A DNA stretch of 64,000 nucleotides, from NCBI GenBank assembly GCA_965207045.1, contig OZ242261.1, positions 1 through 64,000 on the forward strand. The letters run 5' to 3'. The DNA comes from G965207045 sp965207045. Lineage in GTDB: Bacteria; Pseudomonadota; Alphaproteobacteria; Rickettsiales; Anaplasmataceae. Both the position numbers and the translations under genes were made by a program. Positions 18,315 to 27,987 of this stretch are shown one piece after another (position 1 is the stretch's first letter; every line of letters begins with the position of its first letter). The notes under the pieces are model-generated. The model had not been told where the DNA came from and did no database searches. It saw only the letters and a program-made list of their open reading frames with translations.

Positions 18315-18968
18315 ATGAAAATTTTTGTTGATAGTGCTGATATTAGTGAAATTAAAAGATTGAATAATTTGGGTTTTGTTGATGGGGTAACTACTAATCC
18401 GTCTTTAGTGAATGATTCTGGTAAAAATTATAGAGAACTTTTAGAAGAAATTTGTGTTGAAGTTAAGGGCCCTGTTAGTGCTGAGGTTAGTTCACATTCT
18501 TATGAAGATATGAGGTATGAGGGTAGAGATTTGTCAGAGATTGCTGATAATATTGTAGTTAAATTGCCCTTAACAAAAGATGGCTTGAGAGCTTGTCGGC
18601 AATTGGTGAATGAAGGGTGTAAGACAAATGTTACTTTATGTTTTTCTGCTGTTCAAGCTTTGCTAGCTGCTAAATGTGGTGCAACCTTTATTTCGCCATT
18701 TGTTGGTAGGCTAGATGATGTATCGGTAAGTGGTATGGATTTGATAAGTGATGTTTGTACGATATTTAGAAATTATAGGGATATCAATACTAAAATAATA
18801 GTTGCATCTGTCAGAAGTCCTATGCATGTACTTGAGGCTGCTAAGATTGGTGCTGATATTGCTACTTTGCCTCCAAAAATATTAGATTTGCTTATAACGC
18901 ACCCTTTAACTGATAAAGGAATGTTAATATTTGATTCAGCGTGGAAGGATTATTATAAAAAATCTTAA
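18315..18968 (+). CDS. tal: Transaldolase, small TalC/Fsa type
   Basis: 217 residues. MKIFVDSADISEIKRL, GVTTNPSLV, the Schiff-base lysine segment IVVKLPLTKDGL and ATLPPKIL identify the short transaldolase family of the non-oxidative pentose phosphate pathway. It starts five bases behind atpC, so it is probably in the same operon. The short family is shared by transaldolase and fructose-6-phosphate aldolase, and the reaction cannot be separated from sequence by eye. Confidence 0.93.
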   Translation: MKIFVDSADISEIKRLNNLGFVDGVTTNPSLVNDSGKNYRELLEEICVEVKGPVSAEVSSHSYEDMRYEGRDLSEIADNIVVKLPLTKDGLRACRQLVNEGCKTNVTLCFSAVQALLAAKCGATFISPFVGRLDDVSVSGMDLISDVCTIFRNYRDINTKIIVASVRSPMHVLEAAKIGADIATLPPKILDLLITHPLTDKGMLIFDSAWKDYYKKS

Positions 18969-19013
18969 TTGTGGTTTAAATCCTAATATCATATGTTAAA
19001 ATAGAAGATATTT

Positions 19014-19042
19014 TTGACATCTCATTTAATTCTTTTTACTAT
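19014..19042 (+). promoter_or_regulatory. Promoter of the XRE regulator
   Basis: A perfect TTGACA (19014-19019), a 17-base spacer, and TACTAT (19037-19042). It lies 33 bases before the ATG at 19075, leaving a short leader. Confidence 0.6.
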
Positions 19043-19074
19043 TGTAAAGTTTTTTTGTTTTGTCAAAATACTTT

Positions 19075-19530
19075 ATGTCTTATCGTGGTGAAGTAGTTGA
19101 GAGTCATACAAGGGCTCAGAAGAATAGTGTAGATGTTAGGTTAGGTCAGCAGATTAGAAAATTAAGGATAATGCGTGGCTATAGTCAGGACGCTATAGCA
19201 AAGAGAATAGGAGTGACTTTCCAACAATTACAGAAGTATGAGCGTGGAATTAATCGTGTTTGTGTAAGTAGACTTGTTGATATATGTAAGTTTTTTGCTA
19301 TACATCCATCTTATTTCGTTGATAATCTAGTTGAGAAGAGTGATGTATGTGGTGGTGCATTAAGTGAAGATAGTGATGAATTTCAAGATGAATCAGGGCG
19401 TGGTTCTTCTATTGATAATAAAGAGATGCTAGCTTTGATAAGAGCTTACAAAAGTATATCAAGTCCTAATATTCGGAAGAAAGTTATTAATCTGATTAAG
19501 TCTCTAAGTGATGAAGCAAATAATGATTAA
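19075..19530 (+). CDS. XRE-family transcriptional regulator
   Basis: 151 residues. The helix-turn-helix is at about residues 24-75: LGQQIRKLRIMRGYSQDAIAKRIGVTFQQLQKYERG, a textbook HTH_3 domain. The C-terminal half is acidic and ends in a helical segment (MLALIRAYKSISSPNIRKKVINLIKSL). A TTG at 19060 is an alternative start; neither has a clear ribosome-binding site. Close homologues exist across alphaproteobacteria, and in Ehrlichia/Anaplasma related small XRE proteins control type IV secretion and surface genes, so this is a candidate global regulator. Confidence 0.88.
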   Translation: MSYRGEVVESHTRAQKNSVDVRLGQQIRKLRIMRGYSQDAIAKRIGVTFQQLQKYERGINRVCVSRLVDICKFFAIHPSYFVDNLVEKSDVCGGALSEDSDEFQDESGRGSSIDNKEMLALIRAYKSISSPNIRKKVINLIKSLSDEANND

Positions 19531-20348
19531 ATAAATAGTTCTTTGTTACAAGCAATTTTCCATTCTTTGTAGAAGCGGGTGAAGTGTTCTTTCTTTTCTG
19601 TTTCTAAGAGTTGTATGAGTTCTTTGATGTTGTGATTGTAGCTTTCAGTTTCTATATAGCCTTGATAATGCATAAATCTTAGATATATGAGATATGTATT
19701 TAGTACATCTGTTTCACAGTAATTCCTTATTTCTTCTACCATTTTTTTATCATAGAGAGATGATACTTCAGAGCCTTCAGTGCTAATCTTTCCTGGTAAT
19801 TTGAATGCTGCACATACTTCATTCATTTTTATTCTTGCAGATGCTCCGTAGTCTGAAAGTGCTTCTAATAGATCACAATGCCAATCTAAACTATACCTTT
19901 GATTATAATTATTCCACTTGTCACCACTTCTGTTTAAATATTCAGCCTGAAGTCCATACCTCATAGCTCTATATTTTAAAACTGGTAGGTCAAATGTTCT
20001 TCCATTAAAGGATACTAGGCGAGGTTTTGTTTTTTCTATAAATTTCAAAAAACCATTCACTAATTCTTTTTCTGTAGATTCTTTATTGCCACCAGACCTT
20101 ATTTCATTTAAAGAATAAATTTCATATCTTTCATTTTTAGTGATTGAAGCATACAAAAAACTTATTGCTATAATTTTATGGAATGGCTGCCTTAAGAAAG
20201 AGTTTTTCCCGTCTGTAATTTCAAGATGATAATCAGTCAAGGCTTTTCTTTGTTCTGCAACATCATTACTTGTTACACCGGTGAGCAGTGCACAAGAGTC
20301 TGTGTCTGGTATTGTTTCTATATCAAACACTAATATCGACTGCAGCAT
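19527..20348 (-). CDS. PolB-like 3'-5' exonuclease
   Basis: 273 residues. Exo I is ILVFDIETIPD (acidic residues Asp9, Glu11), exo II is RLVSFNGRTFDLPVLKYRA, and exo III is the region YDKKMVEEIRNYCETDVLNTYLIYLRF. This is the stand-alone exonuclease family related to the proofreading domain of DNA polymerase B. The biological role is not well defined; repair or RNA turnover are possible. It ends four bases inside the XRE gene, and seems to be the last gene of the rplU-rpmA transcription unit. Confidence 0.88.
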   Translation of the reverse strand: MLQSILVFDIETIPDTDSCALLTGVTSNDVAEQRKALTDYHLEITDGKNSFLRQPFHKIIAISFLYASITKNERYEIYSLNEIRSGGNKESTEKELVNGFLKFIEKTKPRLVSFNGRTFDLPVLKYRAMRYGLQAEYLNRSGDKWNNYNQRYSLDWHCDLLEALSDYGASARIKMNEVCAAFKLPGKISTEGSEVSSLYDKKMVEEIRNYCETDVLNTYLIYLRFMHYQGYIETESYNHNIKELIQLLETEKKEHFTRFYKEWKIACNKELFI

Positions 20349-20354
20349 ACTGTG

Positions 20355-20606
20355 TTATTGCTCTACGCTCACAAAACGTCTATTGTTCTTTTTACGATAA
20401 AACTTAACTACCCCCTTGATTAAAGCATAGATAGTATGATCTCTACCCATTCCAACATTATTGCCAGGGTGAAATTTTGTTCCTCTTTGTCTTATAATAA
20501 TATTGCCGGGCGCAACCAACTGCCCTCCAGATTTTTTTATACCTAGCCTCCGGCCAATAGTACTTCGACCATTACAACTGCTACCACCAGATTTTTTAGT
20601 TGCCAT
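20355..20606 (-). CDS. rpmA: 50S ribosomal protein L27
   Basis: 83 residues. The N-terminus [22 protein letters not shown] with [21 protein letters not shown] is L27. The N-terminal tail reaches the peptidyl transferase centre. The usual serine-rich segment reads SSCNGRST, a small variation. It starts two bases after the rplU stop. Confidence 0.97.
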   Translation of the reverse strand: MATKKSGGSSCNGRSTIGRRLGIKKSGGQLVAPGNIIIRQRGTKFHPGNNVGMGRDHTIYALIKGVVKFYRKKNNRRFVSVEQ

Positions 20607-20608
20607 GA

Positions 20609-20914
20609 TTAACCCTCTTCAACGTTTATAACCTTTAAGACGGTACAAGATTGCCTATGACCGTTTTTTCTTTTATAATTTTTTCTTCTCCTTTTTTTGA
20701 ATATTATAACTTTTTTGTTTTTCTTTTGCTCAAGAATTTCCGCTTTTACCATAAAGTTTTTAGTTTTTGTGATAAGAGTGCCATTGTTATTAACAAGTAT
20801 TACATCTTCAATTGTAACTATACCACCTATTTTTCCTTCAATCTTTTCGACTTTAAGCACACTTCCATTTCTTACTGGATATTGTTTTCCACCTGTTTTT
20901 ATAACTGCAAACAT
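20609..20914 (-). CDS. rplU: 50S ribosomal protein L21
   Basis: 101 residues. [25 protein letters not shown] and the basic C-terminal [16 protein letters not shown] are the L21 signature. It is first in the rplU-rpmA pair and divergent from ribB, with about 105 bases between starts. Confidence 0.97.
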   Translation of the reverse strand: MFAVIKTGGKQYPVRNGSVLKVEKIEGKIGGIVTIEDVILVNNNGTLITKTKNFMVKAEILEQKKNKKVIIFKKRRRKNYKRKNGHRQSCTVLKVINVEEG

Positions 20915-21020
20915 TGAACAAAATCAGATAACTAAGCATATTAATAACCCTAATGGTAAAAGATATTTGAGTTAAGTCAAGAAGCCTTGTATAAACATTG
21001 TATGATAATTGTTTTATAGT

Positions 21021-21629
21021 ATGTTTGCTGGAGTTCAAAAAATAATAGAAGATGCTAAAAACGGTAAGCTGTTCATATTGGTTGATGAAGCTAATCGTGA
21101 AAATGAAGGAGATCTTGTGATCTCGGCTGAATTGGTAACTGCTCAGGAGGTAAACTTCATGTTAATACATGCTAGAGGTGTTCTATGTTTAGCTATTGAA
21201 GAAGATTTAAGGGAAAAGTTAAAGCTAGATCTTTTGCCAAAAAGGAACAGCGGTAAATATGCAACAAATTTTGCTACATCTTTTGATGCTGTAGGTGTTG
21301 AGACTGGTGTCTCAGCTTATGAAAGAGCAAAATCAATTCATGTGGCGTTGATGGGTGACGCAAACATTATCTGTACTCCAGGTCATATTAACCCACTTGT
21401 TGCACAAAAGGAGGGGTTAAGAGCACGTCGTGGTCATACTGAAGGTAGTATAGCGATAATGCGGCTTGCTGGATTTAAAGAACCTGCGGCTGTGATTTGT
21501 GAAATAATGAAAGAAGATGGATATATGGCTCATCTGGATGATTTAAAGGGGTTTTCTATTCAACATAATATTAATATATTGCATATGAGTGATCTATTAG
21601 ATTATGCGTTGAGGTACAATGACTCTTAA
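21021..21629 (+). CDS. ribB: 3,4-dihydroxy-2-butanone-4-phosphate synthase
   Basis: Makes the four-carbon unit of riboflavin from ribulose 5-phosphate. 202 residues from the ATG at 21021 (an in-frame TTG lies at 21009). The acidic active-site loop DEANRENEGDL, HARGVLCLAIEE, the T-rich substrate loop region GVSAYERAKSI, and RRGHTEGSIAIMRLAG are all present. There is no fused GTP cyclohydrolase II domain, so RibA must be elsewhere. It overlaps ychF by eleven bases. Confidence 0.95.
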   Translation: MFAGVQKIIEDAKNGKLFILVDEANRENEGDLVISAELVTAQEVNFMLIHARGVLCLAIEEDLREKLKLDLLPKRNSGKYATNFATSFDAVGVETGVSAYERAKSIHVALMGDANIICTPGHINPLVAQKEGLRARRGHTEGSIAIMRLAGFKEPAAVICEIMKEDGYMAHLDDLKGFSIQHNINILHMSDLLDYALRYNDS

Positions 21630-22683
21630 ATGTGGTATTGTTGGCTTTCCTAATGTTGGTAAATCAACATTGTTTAATGCAATAACACAAACACAGATTG
21701 CTGAAGCTGCGAACTACCCGTTTTGTACTATAGAGCCAAATGTTGGCCGTGTTGCTGTACCTGATCGTAGGCTGAATAGGCTTGCCAAAATTGCTGAGTC
21801 ACAAAGAGTTATTTATAACCAAATTGAGCTGGCTGATATTGCAGGCTTAGTTAAGGGTGCAAGTAAAGGAGAAGGGCATGGTAATCAATTTTTGAGTAAT
21901 ATAAGAGAGGTTGATGCAGTTATTCATGTTGTACGCTGTTTTAAAAATGAAAAAGTTGAACATGTTAATCTTAGGATAAATCCAATTGAAGATATTGAGT
22001 TGATTAATTTAGAGTTAATCTTAGCGGATTTACAAAGTGTAGAAAAAAGGTTAGAGAATTCTCGTAAATTAGACCAAGATACTAGAATTTTGTTAGAGCA
22101 GGTTTTACAAGTTTTGCATGACGGTAAACCTGTTCGATTAATGGAGGGTGTTGATAGTAAACAATTAAATAGTTTACAATTAATTACTTCTAAACCAGTT
22201 TTATATGTATGTAATGTAGAAGAAGAATCTGCACTTAATGGTAATGAATTTTCTGATATAGTTAAGGAAATGTATGGTGATAATTCGATTATTATATCTG
22301 CAAAAATTGAAGAAGAAATAGCTAACCTTAGTTATAATGAATCTGATAAATTGGAATTGTTGGATACTTGTGGTTTAAAAGAATCTGGCTTAAGTGTTTT
22401 AGTTCGTGCTTCTTACTCTTTATTAAATTTAATAACTTTTTTTACTGTAGGAGCAAAGGAAGCTAGGGCTTGGTCAGTTATAAAAGGTTCTTTAGCACCA
22501 CAAGCGGCGGGGTTGATTCACACGGATTTTGAAAAAGGTTTTATAAAAGCTGACGTTATTAGTTATGATGATTATGTGAAAAATGGTGGTGAATTGAAAT
22601 GCCGTGAAATAGGAAAAGTGAGCTTGGAAGGTAAAAAGTATGTAATAAAAGATGGTGATATAATTCATTTTAAATTTAATTAA
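21619..22683 (+). CDS. ychF: Ribosome-binding ATPase YchF
   Basis: 354 residues. G1 is GFPNVGKST, the nearby FCTIEPNVGRVAVPD and LADIAGLVKGASKGEG (G3), and the C-terminal TGS domain (FFTVGAKEARAW, then HTDFEKGFIKADVI) define the OLA1/YchF family. The nucleotide specificity motif is in VLYVCNVEE, the ATP-preferring NxxE form. Translation is coupled with ribB by the eleven-base overlap. Confidence 0.96.
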   Translation: MTLKCGIVGFPNVGKSTLFNAITQTQIAEAANYPFCTIEPNVGRVAVPDRRLNRLAKIAESQRVIYNQIELADIAGLVKGASKGEGHGNQFLSNIREVDAVIHVVRCFKNEKVEHVNLRINPIEDIELINLELILADLQSVEKRLENSRKLDQDTRILLEQVLQVLHDGKPVRLMEGVDSKQLNSLQLITSKPVLYVCNVEEESALNGNEFSDIVKEMYGDNSIIISAKIEEEIANLSYNESDKLELLDTCGLKESGLSVLVRASYSLLNLITFFTVGAKEARAWSVIKGSLAPQAAGLIHTDFEKGFIKADVISYDDYVKNGGELKCREIGKVSLEGKKYVIKDGDIIHFKFN

Positions 22684-23782
22684 GATGGTTCTGAGCAGTG
22701 GAGTAATAGAAGTAGCTCTCTATTTTTTATAAATTAAAAAAGGAATAATTGTGATGAATTCATAGAGAAGTATAAGGGGATACTTTTTGATTTTTGTCAT
22801 GATTGTGTTATGGTACTCTTAACAGCTTTTTAAGTAGTATTTATGTCTAATTGAAGGGTGGTACACATTACCTTAAGAGGCTTTCTATTGTTGTTCCTAT
22901 TGAAATTTGTATAGTTTTTAGCATTATGTATTGCACTTTTGTTGGATAAGTGTATCCTCCTGAGAGGATTTTCCAGTAATACTAAATACTGAGATAACTT
23001 CTGATCAATCAATGAAAGTTAATTCTGGAGGTGTTATACCGAGTGCTTCACCTCTTACTGATCATGTCTATGTGATAGCAGCTAAAAACTAGACAGGTTT
23101 AAAAGAGCTAATGTGATTATAGAAAGAAAAGAAGTTGTAAATAATGAAGAACTACATCTTTTAACTTTCTGTATTAAAAAAATATATGCTTGCTCCAATA
23201 TTATTGGAGGGCTTAGCCATTATGAATGTGGTACATAGCTTCCTTCTACTATGTAGATGAATTTAGTAATGTTGTTGTAGCTTTATTAATTCTTCCTTTT
23301 TAGGTATGTTTTATTGCTCTTGAAAAAAAGTTTACACATTTGTTACCTGATTTTAAAAACACTTGGTATTGATATGTGTATTTGTGTAGCGATTGTTTTG
23401 AAGACGATTTTTATTGTGAGTATATGTGCTGTGTTCATGTTTAGTCAATCTAAGGAAGAGTGAAAAATAATTGAAGATAATAAACAATAACCCGAGATTG
23501 AGGATAACAAACAGTGTTCTTAAATTGGAAGCAATGTGAAAAAAATCTGATTCTAGCTGTATCTTTGGTAGATAGAAATTGATAAATGCATTGTGGTGAG
23601 CATAAGAAATTAGTTGGATATTATTTTTGATTGATTTTTTATCATGACAAAAGAGTTTAGTTTGCAGACACTATTTTCAAATATGTGAGTGAGAGTTCTA
23701 AAATGAAATTGATTGCTTTTTCTTGAAAAAAGCTTGATAATAAAATCTGCTGTATCTTGTTTAGGTTTAATTTTTATAATTA
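22684..23782. pseudogene. Decayed membrane-protein genes
   Basis: No intact gene in about 1.1 kb. Two adjacent coding-like fragments without starts occur: 22964-23092 (43 codons, containing VNSGGVIPSASPLTDHVYVI) and 23092-23238 (DRFKRANVIIERKEVV to LSHYECGT) in another frame. A hydrophobic fragment follows near 23370-23463 (CVAIVLKTIFIVSICAVFMF). The change of frame with conserved codon character suggests one or more genes broken by frameshifts and stops. Confidence 0.45.
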
Positions 23783-23832
23783 ATGTTTCATAGATTTTGT
23801 CTTAATGGTTTTTTTTTGCAGTAATAGCTGCT

Positions 23833-24984
23833 TTGATTTGCTTTTATTACCAAAATGATTTTATTGCATCTGGAGCTAAGGTTGTTAGTGAAGTATTTGT
23901 AGGGCTTTTAAAATTAGTAAGCTTGCCTGTGGTTTTCTTCTCTATAGTTGCGACTTTATCAGGTTTAAAGGATTTTTCTGAATTGCGGTGGCTGTGGAAG
24001 AGGATTGTGTATTATGCTGTTTTAACTACAACTATAGCAGCTATTATCTCTTTGTGTTTATATTTGTTAATCAATCCTGTTTCTGATATAGGTTATGGCG
24101 TTACTTTAGTTAGTACAGGTGCTGAGCAAACTAATTTTTCTTCTTATCTTCTACATTTAGTTCCAACTAATTTTGTTCAGGTCTTTCTTGATAATAACGT
24201 TATTGGAATGATGATAATTGCGTTTATTATGGGGATAGCTTCTTTGAAGATGGAAGCTGAAAAAAGAGATATAGTAAATAAGATTTTTTCAGCGCTATTT
24301 GATTTAATTCTACAATTAACGCAATTTATTTTGAAGTTATTGCCATTTGCAGTTTGGGCCTTTGTGTTGTCTTTTTTGAATAGTTTGGAGAATTTTAATA
24401 AGGCACAAAGCATGCTATTCTATGTAATTTGTATTGCTATTGCGAATTTTTTGCAGGCTTTTGTGATTTTGCCGTTATTGTTAAAAATGAAAGGTATTTC
24501 TCCATTAGAAACACTTAAAGGTTCGTCTGCAGCACTTACTTTAGCTTTTTTCTCTAAGTCATCTGGGGCTACTTTACCTACAACAATAAAATGTGCGCAA
24601 TGTAATCTTGGTATTTCGGAGAAAGTTTCCTCTTTTTCTTTGCCTATATGTTCGACGATTAACATGAATGCGTGTTCTGCATTTATTTTAATAACAGTAT
24701 TATTCGTTTCTGAAAGCCATGGCTTTAGCTTTTCTGCCATGGATTTATTGATGTGGTTGTTTTTATCTGTAGGAGCTGCAATTGGTAATGCTGGAGTTCC
24801 CATGGGTTGCTATTTTATGGCATCAACTTATTTAATAGCCATGGGTATTCCATTGAATATTATGGGGTTAATATTGCCACTTTATAGCATCTTAGATATG
24901 TTTGAAACAGCTATAAATGTTTGGTCTGATGTATGTGTTACCAGGGTAATTGATAAATCTTTCAAGAAAGGTGATATTTGTTGA
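23833..24984 (+). CDS. gltP: Dicarboxylate/glutamate:cation symporter (DctA/GltP family)
   Basis: 383 residues with eight or so hydrophobic segments. SLPVVFFSIVATLSGL, the serine-rich hairpin ...FFSKSSGATLPTT, NMNACSAFILI and the substrate region IGNAGVPMGCYF followed by DMFETAINVWSDV match the family. The only in-frame start is a TTG at 23833, which cuts into the first membrane helix. An upstream ATG at 23783 is in another frame and would join perfectly if a run of nine T (23809-23817) were ten. It may be slippage-rescued or N-terminally damaged. It overlaps yqgF by 35 bases. Confidence 0.85.
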   Translation: MICFYYQNDFIASGAKVVSEVFVGLLKLVSLPVVFFSIVATLSGLKDFSELRWLWKRIVYYAVLTTTIAAIISLCLYLLINPVSDIGYGVTLVSTGAEQTNFSSYLLHLVPTNFVQVFLDNNVIGMMIIAFIMGIASLKMEAEKRDIVNKIFSALFDLILQLTQFILKLLPFAVWAFVLSFLNSLENFNKAQSMLFYVICIAIANFLQAFVILPLLLKMKGISPLETLKGSSAALTLAFFSKSSGATLPTTIKCAQCNLGISEKVSSFSLPICSTINMNACSAFILITVLFVSESHGFSFSAMDLLMWLFLSVGAAIGNAGVPMGCYFMASTYLIAMGIPLNIMGLILPLYSILDMFETAINVWSDVCVTRVIDKSFKKGDIC

Positions 24985-25444
24985 TATAAAAAAATTTGCT
25001 GCTTCTTTACTAGGAAGGAAAAGACTTATGGCAATTGATTTTGGCTTAAAAAATGTAGGTTTTGCTTTTAGTGATGTAGAAAGAGTAATTGCTTCTCCAC
25101 ATTCTATCTATAAGAGGCGTAATATTAGGCAAGATTTGGGTTATATAAACTTTTTATTTCGTGAACGAGATTGTGCTGCTATTATTATGGGTTTTCCTGA
25201 AGGAGTAAAGCATGATATCAGGGATAAAATTTGGATGGAAAAGATTATAGCTTTTGCTCATCGTCTTACGAATAGATATAACATTAATGTTTATTTACAA
25301 GATGAGAGTTGTTCTACTCAGGAGGCTATGAGCATGTTAAAATATTTACCGAAAAAAAAGATAAAAAATAAGGATGATAAGATTGCTGCGTCTTGCATAT
25401 TGCAAAGGACCTTAGATATAATGGTAAAATTGAATGCGGGTTAG
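24950..25444 (+). CDS. yqgF: YqgF/RuvX-type RNase H-fold nuclease
   Basis: 164 residues. RLMAIDFGLKNVGFAFSD carries the first catalytic Asp, IIMGFPEGV the central strand, VYLQDESCSTQEA the Glu, and KNKDDKIAASCILQRTLD the C-terminal acidic residues. The family processes the pre-16S rRNA 5' end and was earlier called a Holliday-junction resolvase. The start is uncertain: a TTG at 24950 with AGGG three bases upstream, or a GTG at 24971. It overlaps gltP at the front and fbpA at the back. Confidence 0.9.
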   Translation: MINLSRKVIFVDIKKFAASLLGRKRLMAIDFGLKNVGFAFSDVERVIASPHSIYKRRNIRQDLGYINFLFRERDCAAIIMGFPEGVKHDIRDKIWMEKIIAFAHRLTNRYNINVYLQDESCSTQEAMSMLKYLPKKKIKNKDDKIAASCILQRTLDIMVKLNAG

Positions 25445-25451
25445 TGTTTGT

Positions 25452-26525
25452 ATGAATTTAAAGTCTAAGTTTATAATAATCTTTGTAGCTTTAAGTGTGT
25501 TGTTTGGCTTTGTTTTTTTGGTGGGACCAAAAGAGAGTAATAAACTTGTAGATGAAAAGGTTGCTGTTAAGAATAAGACATCTGAAGTGAATGTGTATTC
25601 TTCACGTAAAGAGATATTAGTGCGTGATCTTTTTGATGAGTTTAGCTGTAAGAATAACATTAAAGTTAATTATATAACTGATGATGCTGGCAAATTGATA
25701 GCAAGAATAGAAAGTGAAGGTGATTTAAGTAAAGCAGACCTTTTTATTGCGGCAGATATGACAAATCTTATTTTAGCTGAGGAGAGGGGTGTATTAGAAA
25801 AAATTGATTCAAAAGTGTTGGAAGAAGCTGTTCCTGAGAATTTAAGAAATGGTTATTGGTTTGCGCTAACTAAAAGAGCTAGGGTTATAGTATATGCGAA
25901 GGGTAGGGTTGATCCAGAAGAATTGAGTTCTTATGAGGATTTGGCTGATCCAAAATGGAAAGGTAAGATTTTGGTAAGGTCATCTGGTAGTCCTTATAAT
26001 CAATCATTATTGGCTTCTATTATTCATGCAAATGGTGAGCGTGCTGCAAGGTCTTGGGTAAGAGGCTTGGTTAATAATTTTGCTCGCCGGCCACAAGGTG
26101 GTGATATAGATCAGATAAGAGCAGTTGCTGCTGGAGAGGGTGATGTTGCTATAGTAAACAGTTATTACTATGCTAGATTATTAAATTCTGATGTTAAGTC
26201 TGATCAAGATATTGTCAGTAAGATTGGTGTTTTTTTTCCGAATCAGGACGGTAGGGGTACTATGATGAATATAAGTGGTGCCGGGGTGGTGAAAAATGCA
26301 CGCAACAGATCAAATGCAATAGCTCTTTTAGAGTTTATGGTTGGTCCTGAAGCACAAGGCATTTATGCCCAAAATAATCAGGAATATCCAGTGTTAGAAT
26401 CTGTAAAATTATCGTCTGTATTATCTGATTGGCCCGATTATAAGCATGACGACAAATCTTTATTAACGGTTGGCAAATATGTTAAACAGGCTGTGAAAAT
26501 TGCTGATGAGGAAGGGTGGTATTAA
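25452..26525 (+). CDS. fbpA: Periplasmic ferric-iron-binding protein
   Basis: 357 residues from the ATG at 25452 (another in-frame ATG is at 25434). A hydrophobic signal (KFIIIFVALSVLFGFVFLVG) leads to a type II periplasmic-binding fold starting VNVYSSRKEILVRDLFDEF. The conserved tyrosine cluster NSYYYARLL, which binds ferric iron in FbpA, is present, as is PNQDGRGTMMNISGAGVVKNA. Ehrlichia carries one such protein, expressed on infection. No permease or ATPase gene for the system is adjacent. The start overlaps yqgF in the upstream variant. Confidence 0.92.
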   Translation: MNLKSKFIIIFVALSVLFGFVFLVGPKESNKLVDEKVAVKNKTSEVNVYSSRKEILVRDLFDEFSCKNNIKVNYITDDAGKLIARIESEGDLSKADLFIAADMTNLILAEERGVLEKIDSKVLEEAVPENLRNGYWFALTKRARVIVYAKGRVDPEELSSYEDLADPKWKGKILVRSSGSPYNQSLLASIIHANGERAARSWVRGLVNNFARRPQGGDIDQIRAVAAGEGDVAIVNSYYYARLLNSDVKSDQDIVSKIGVFFPNQDGRGTMMNISGAGVVKNARNRSNAIALLEFMVGPEAQGIYAQNNQEYPVLESVKLSSVLSDWPDYKHDDKSLLTVGKYVKQAVKIADEEGWY

Positions 26526-26943
26526 GTCATCATACCTAATGTCAATTTTTATAGGTTGTTATGTCTTTGGTTTACTCTAAGTGAGATTTTATTAAAACAG
26601 AATTGTGATTTCCTTGTGTAGCAGTAAGAAATTCCTTGGTACTATTTGTTGTGATTAGGCTTTGGGTTGTTTTATGAAGACTGTCCTGATGGTTGTGTAA
26701 TGGAAGGAAGAGTAAAAACTACAACTTCCTTCTGTTTGGTGTAATAAGGCTTGTTGTGAGACACTTCGTTACATTATTATTGATTAAAACTTAAAAGGAT
26801 TAAGCTGTGTAAGGTAGAGAAGTCTAATAGATTGGTTATAATGCGGAGTAAATTAATTAGTGATTATTTACGCTGAATTGTTTTCTAGTTATTGATAATA
26901 TTTTGAATATGTGTTATCCGTTTATTTCTTGTAATTTGATTGT
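26526..26943. other. Intergenic stretch before hflK
   Basis: No gene supported. It contains the hairpin at 26703-26732 and several A/T-rich patches that could hold the hflK promoter (for example TATAAT at about 26837), but no matching -35 box at a good distance. Confidence 0.5.
26703..26732. terminator. Weak hairpin, possible terminator
   Basis: Eight-base perfect arms GAAGGAAG and CTTCCTTC around a 14-base A-rich loop, followed by TGTTTGG. The T-run is too short for a confident factor-independent terminator, but the place, 180 bases behind fbpA, is sensible. Confidence 0.3.
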
Positions 26944-27987
26944 ATGGCGAATGATAATAATCCGTGGGAAAGTGATAAGAAATGGAATGGAAAGGATAAA
27001 GGTGTAGAAGATATTTTTAGGAAGGTATGCAAAGATTGTAATTTTTTTCGGGGCAAAAGTTTTAATTTTAATTGGAAAGTAGTTTTATTGCTTTTGCTTG
27101 TTATCGTTGCTATATGGTTTTCCAGTGGTTTGTATATAGTACAGCCAGAAGAATCAGGGGTCGAGTTAGTATTTGGTAAGTATAATGATACAACTGATTC
27201 AGGATTACATTATAATTTCCCTGTACCTATAGGTAAGGTTTTCAAAGTAAAAACTGCAACTGTGCAAAAAGAACAAATAGGGTTTAATTCTAATGATAAT
27301 AGACATAATAAATCTTCTGGAATCATGCTCACTGGTGATGAGAATATTGTTAACATAAGTTTTGAGGTTCAATGGCGTATTCAAAATCCTTATAAATATT
27401 TGTTTAATTTACGCGATGATTTTGCAAGTAAAACAATTAAAAGTGCATCTGAAGGTGCTATGAGAGAAGCTATAGGTCATAATTCTATCAATTTTATTAT
27501 GATTGGTGAGGGGAGAGCTGGTGTTTCTGCAGAAACTAGTGATGTCTTGCAAAAAATATTAAATAGCTATGATATGGGTGTGGATATTTTATCTGTCCAG
27601 TTAATAAAAGTTGATCCACCGGAGAAAGTTATAGACTCATTTCGTGATGTGCAGAGTGCAAAAGCTGATAAAGAACGTGAGGTTAACCAGGCTCAGGCGT
27701 ATTATAACGATAAAATACCAAAATCAAGAGGGCAGGCAAATAGGATTATTGAAGCAGCTTTGGCTTATAAGCAGGAAATTGTAAAAAATGCGGAAGGGGA
27801 AGCTAGCAAATTTAATGCTATATATAATGAATATGCAAAAAATAAAAATGTGATGAAATCAAGGTTGTATTTGGAAGCCATGGAATCTATGTTGCAAGAC
27901 ATGGATAAGATAGTTTTAGGGAAAGATAGTGATGTTGTTTCGTATTTACCGTTACAAGATTTGTTGAATAAGAGGGCGGTGCAATGA
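26944..27987 (+). CDS. hflK: HflK, membrane protease regulator
   Basis: 347 residues. A short cytoplasmic N-tail (DNNPWESDKKW), one transmembrane helix (about 46-66), then the SPFH/band-7 domain (GLYIVQPEESGVELVFGKY). The N-terminal NPW motif is characteristic. It forms a complex with HflC that encloses FtsH. The hflK-hflC-htrA order is conserved in Rickettsiales. It overlaps hflC by four bases (ATGA). Confidence 0.96.
   Translation: MANDNNPWESDKKWNGKDKGVEDIFRKVCKDCNFFRGKSFNFNWKVVLLLLLVIVAIWFSSGLYIVQPEESGVELVFGKYNDTTDSGLHYNFPVPIGKVFKVKTATVQKEQIGFNSNDNRHNKSSGIMLTGDENIVNISFEVQWRIQNPYKYLFNLRDDFASKTIKSASEGAMREAIGHNSINFIMIGEGRAGVSAETSDVLQKILNSYDMGVDILSVQLIKVDPPEKVIDSFRDVQSAKADKEREVNQAQAYYNDKIPKSRGQANRIIEAALAYKQEIVKNAEGEASKFNAIYNEYAKNKNVMKSRLYLEAMESMLQDMDKIVLGKDSDVVSYLPLQDLLNKRAVQ

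Noticed and set aside
24420..24803. Long minus-strand frame inside the gltP-like gene
   Set aside because: Shadow of the hydrophobic codon pattern; the plus strand has the known symporter motifs.
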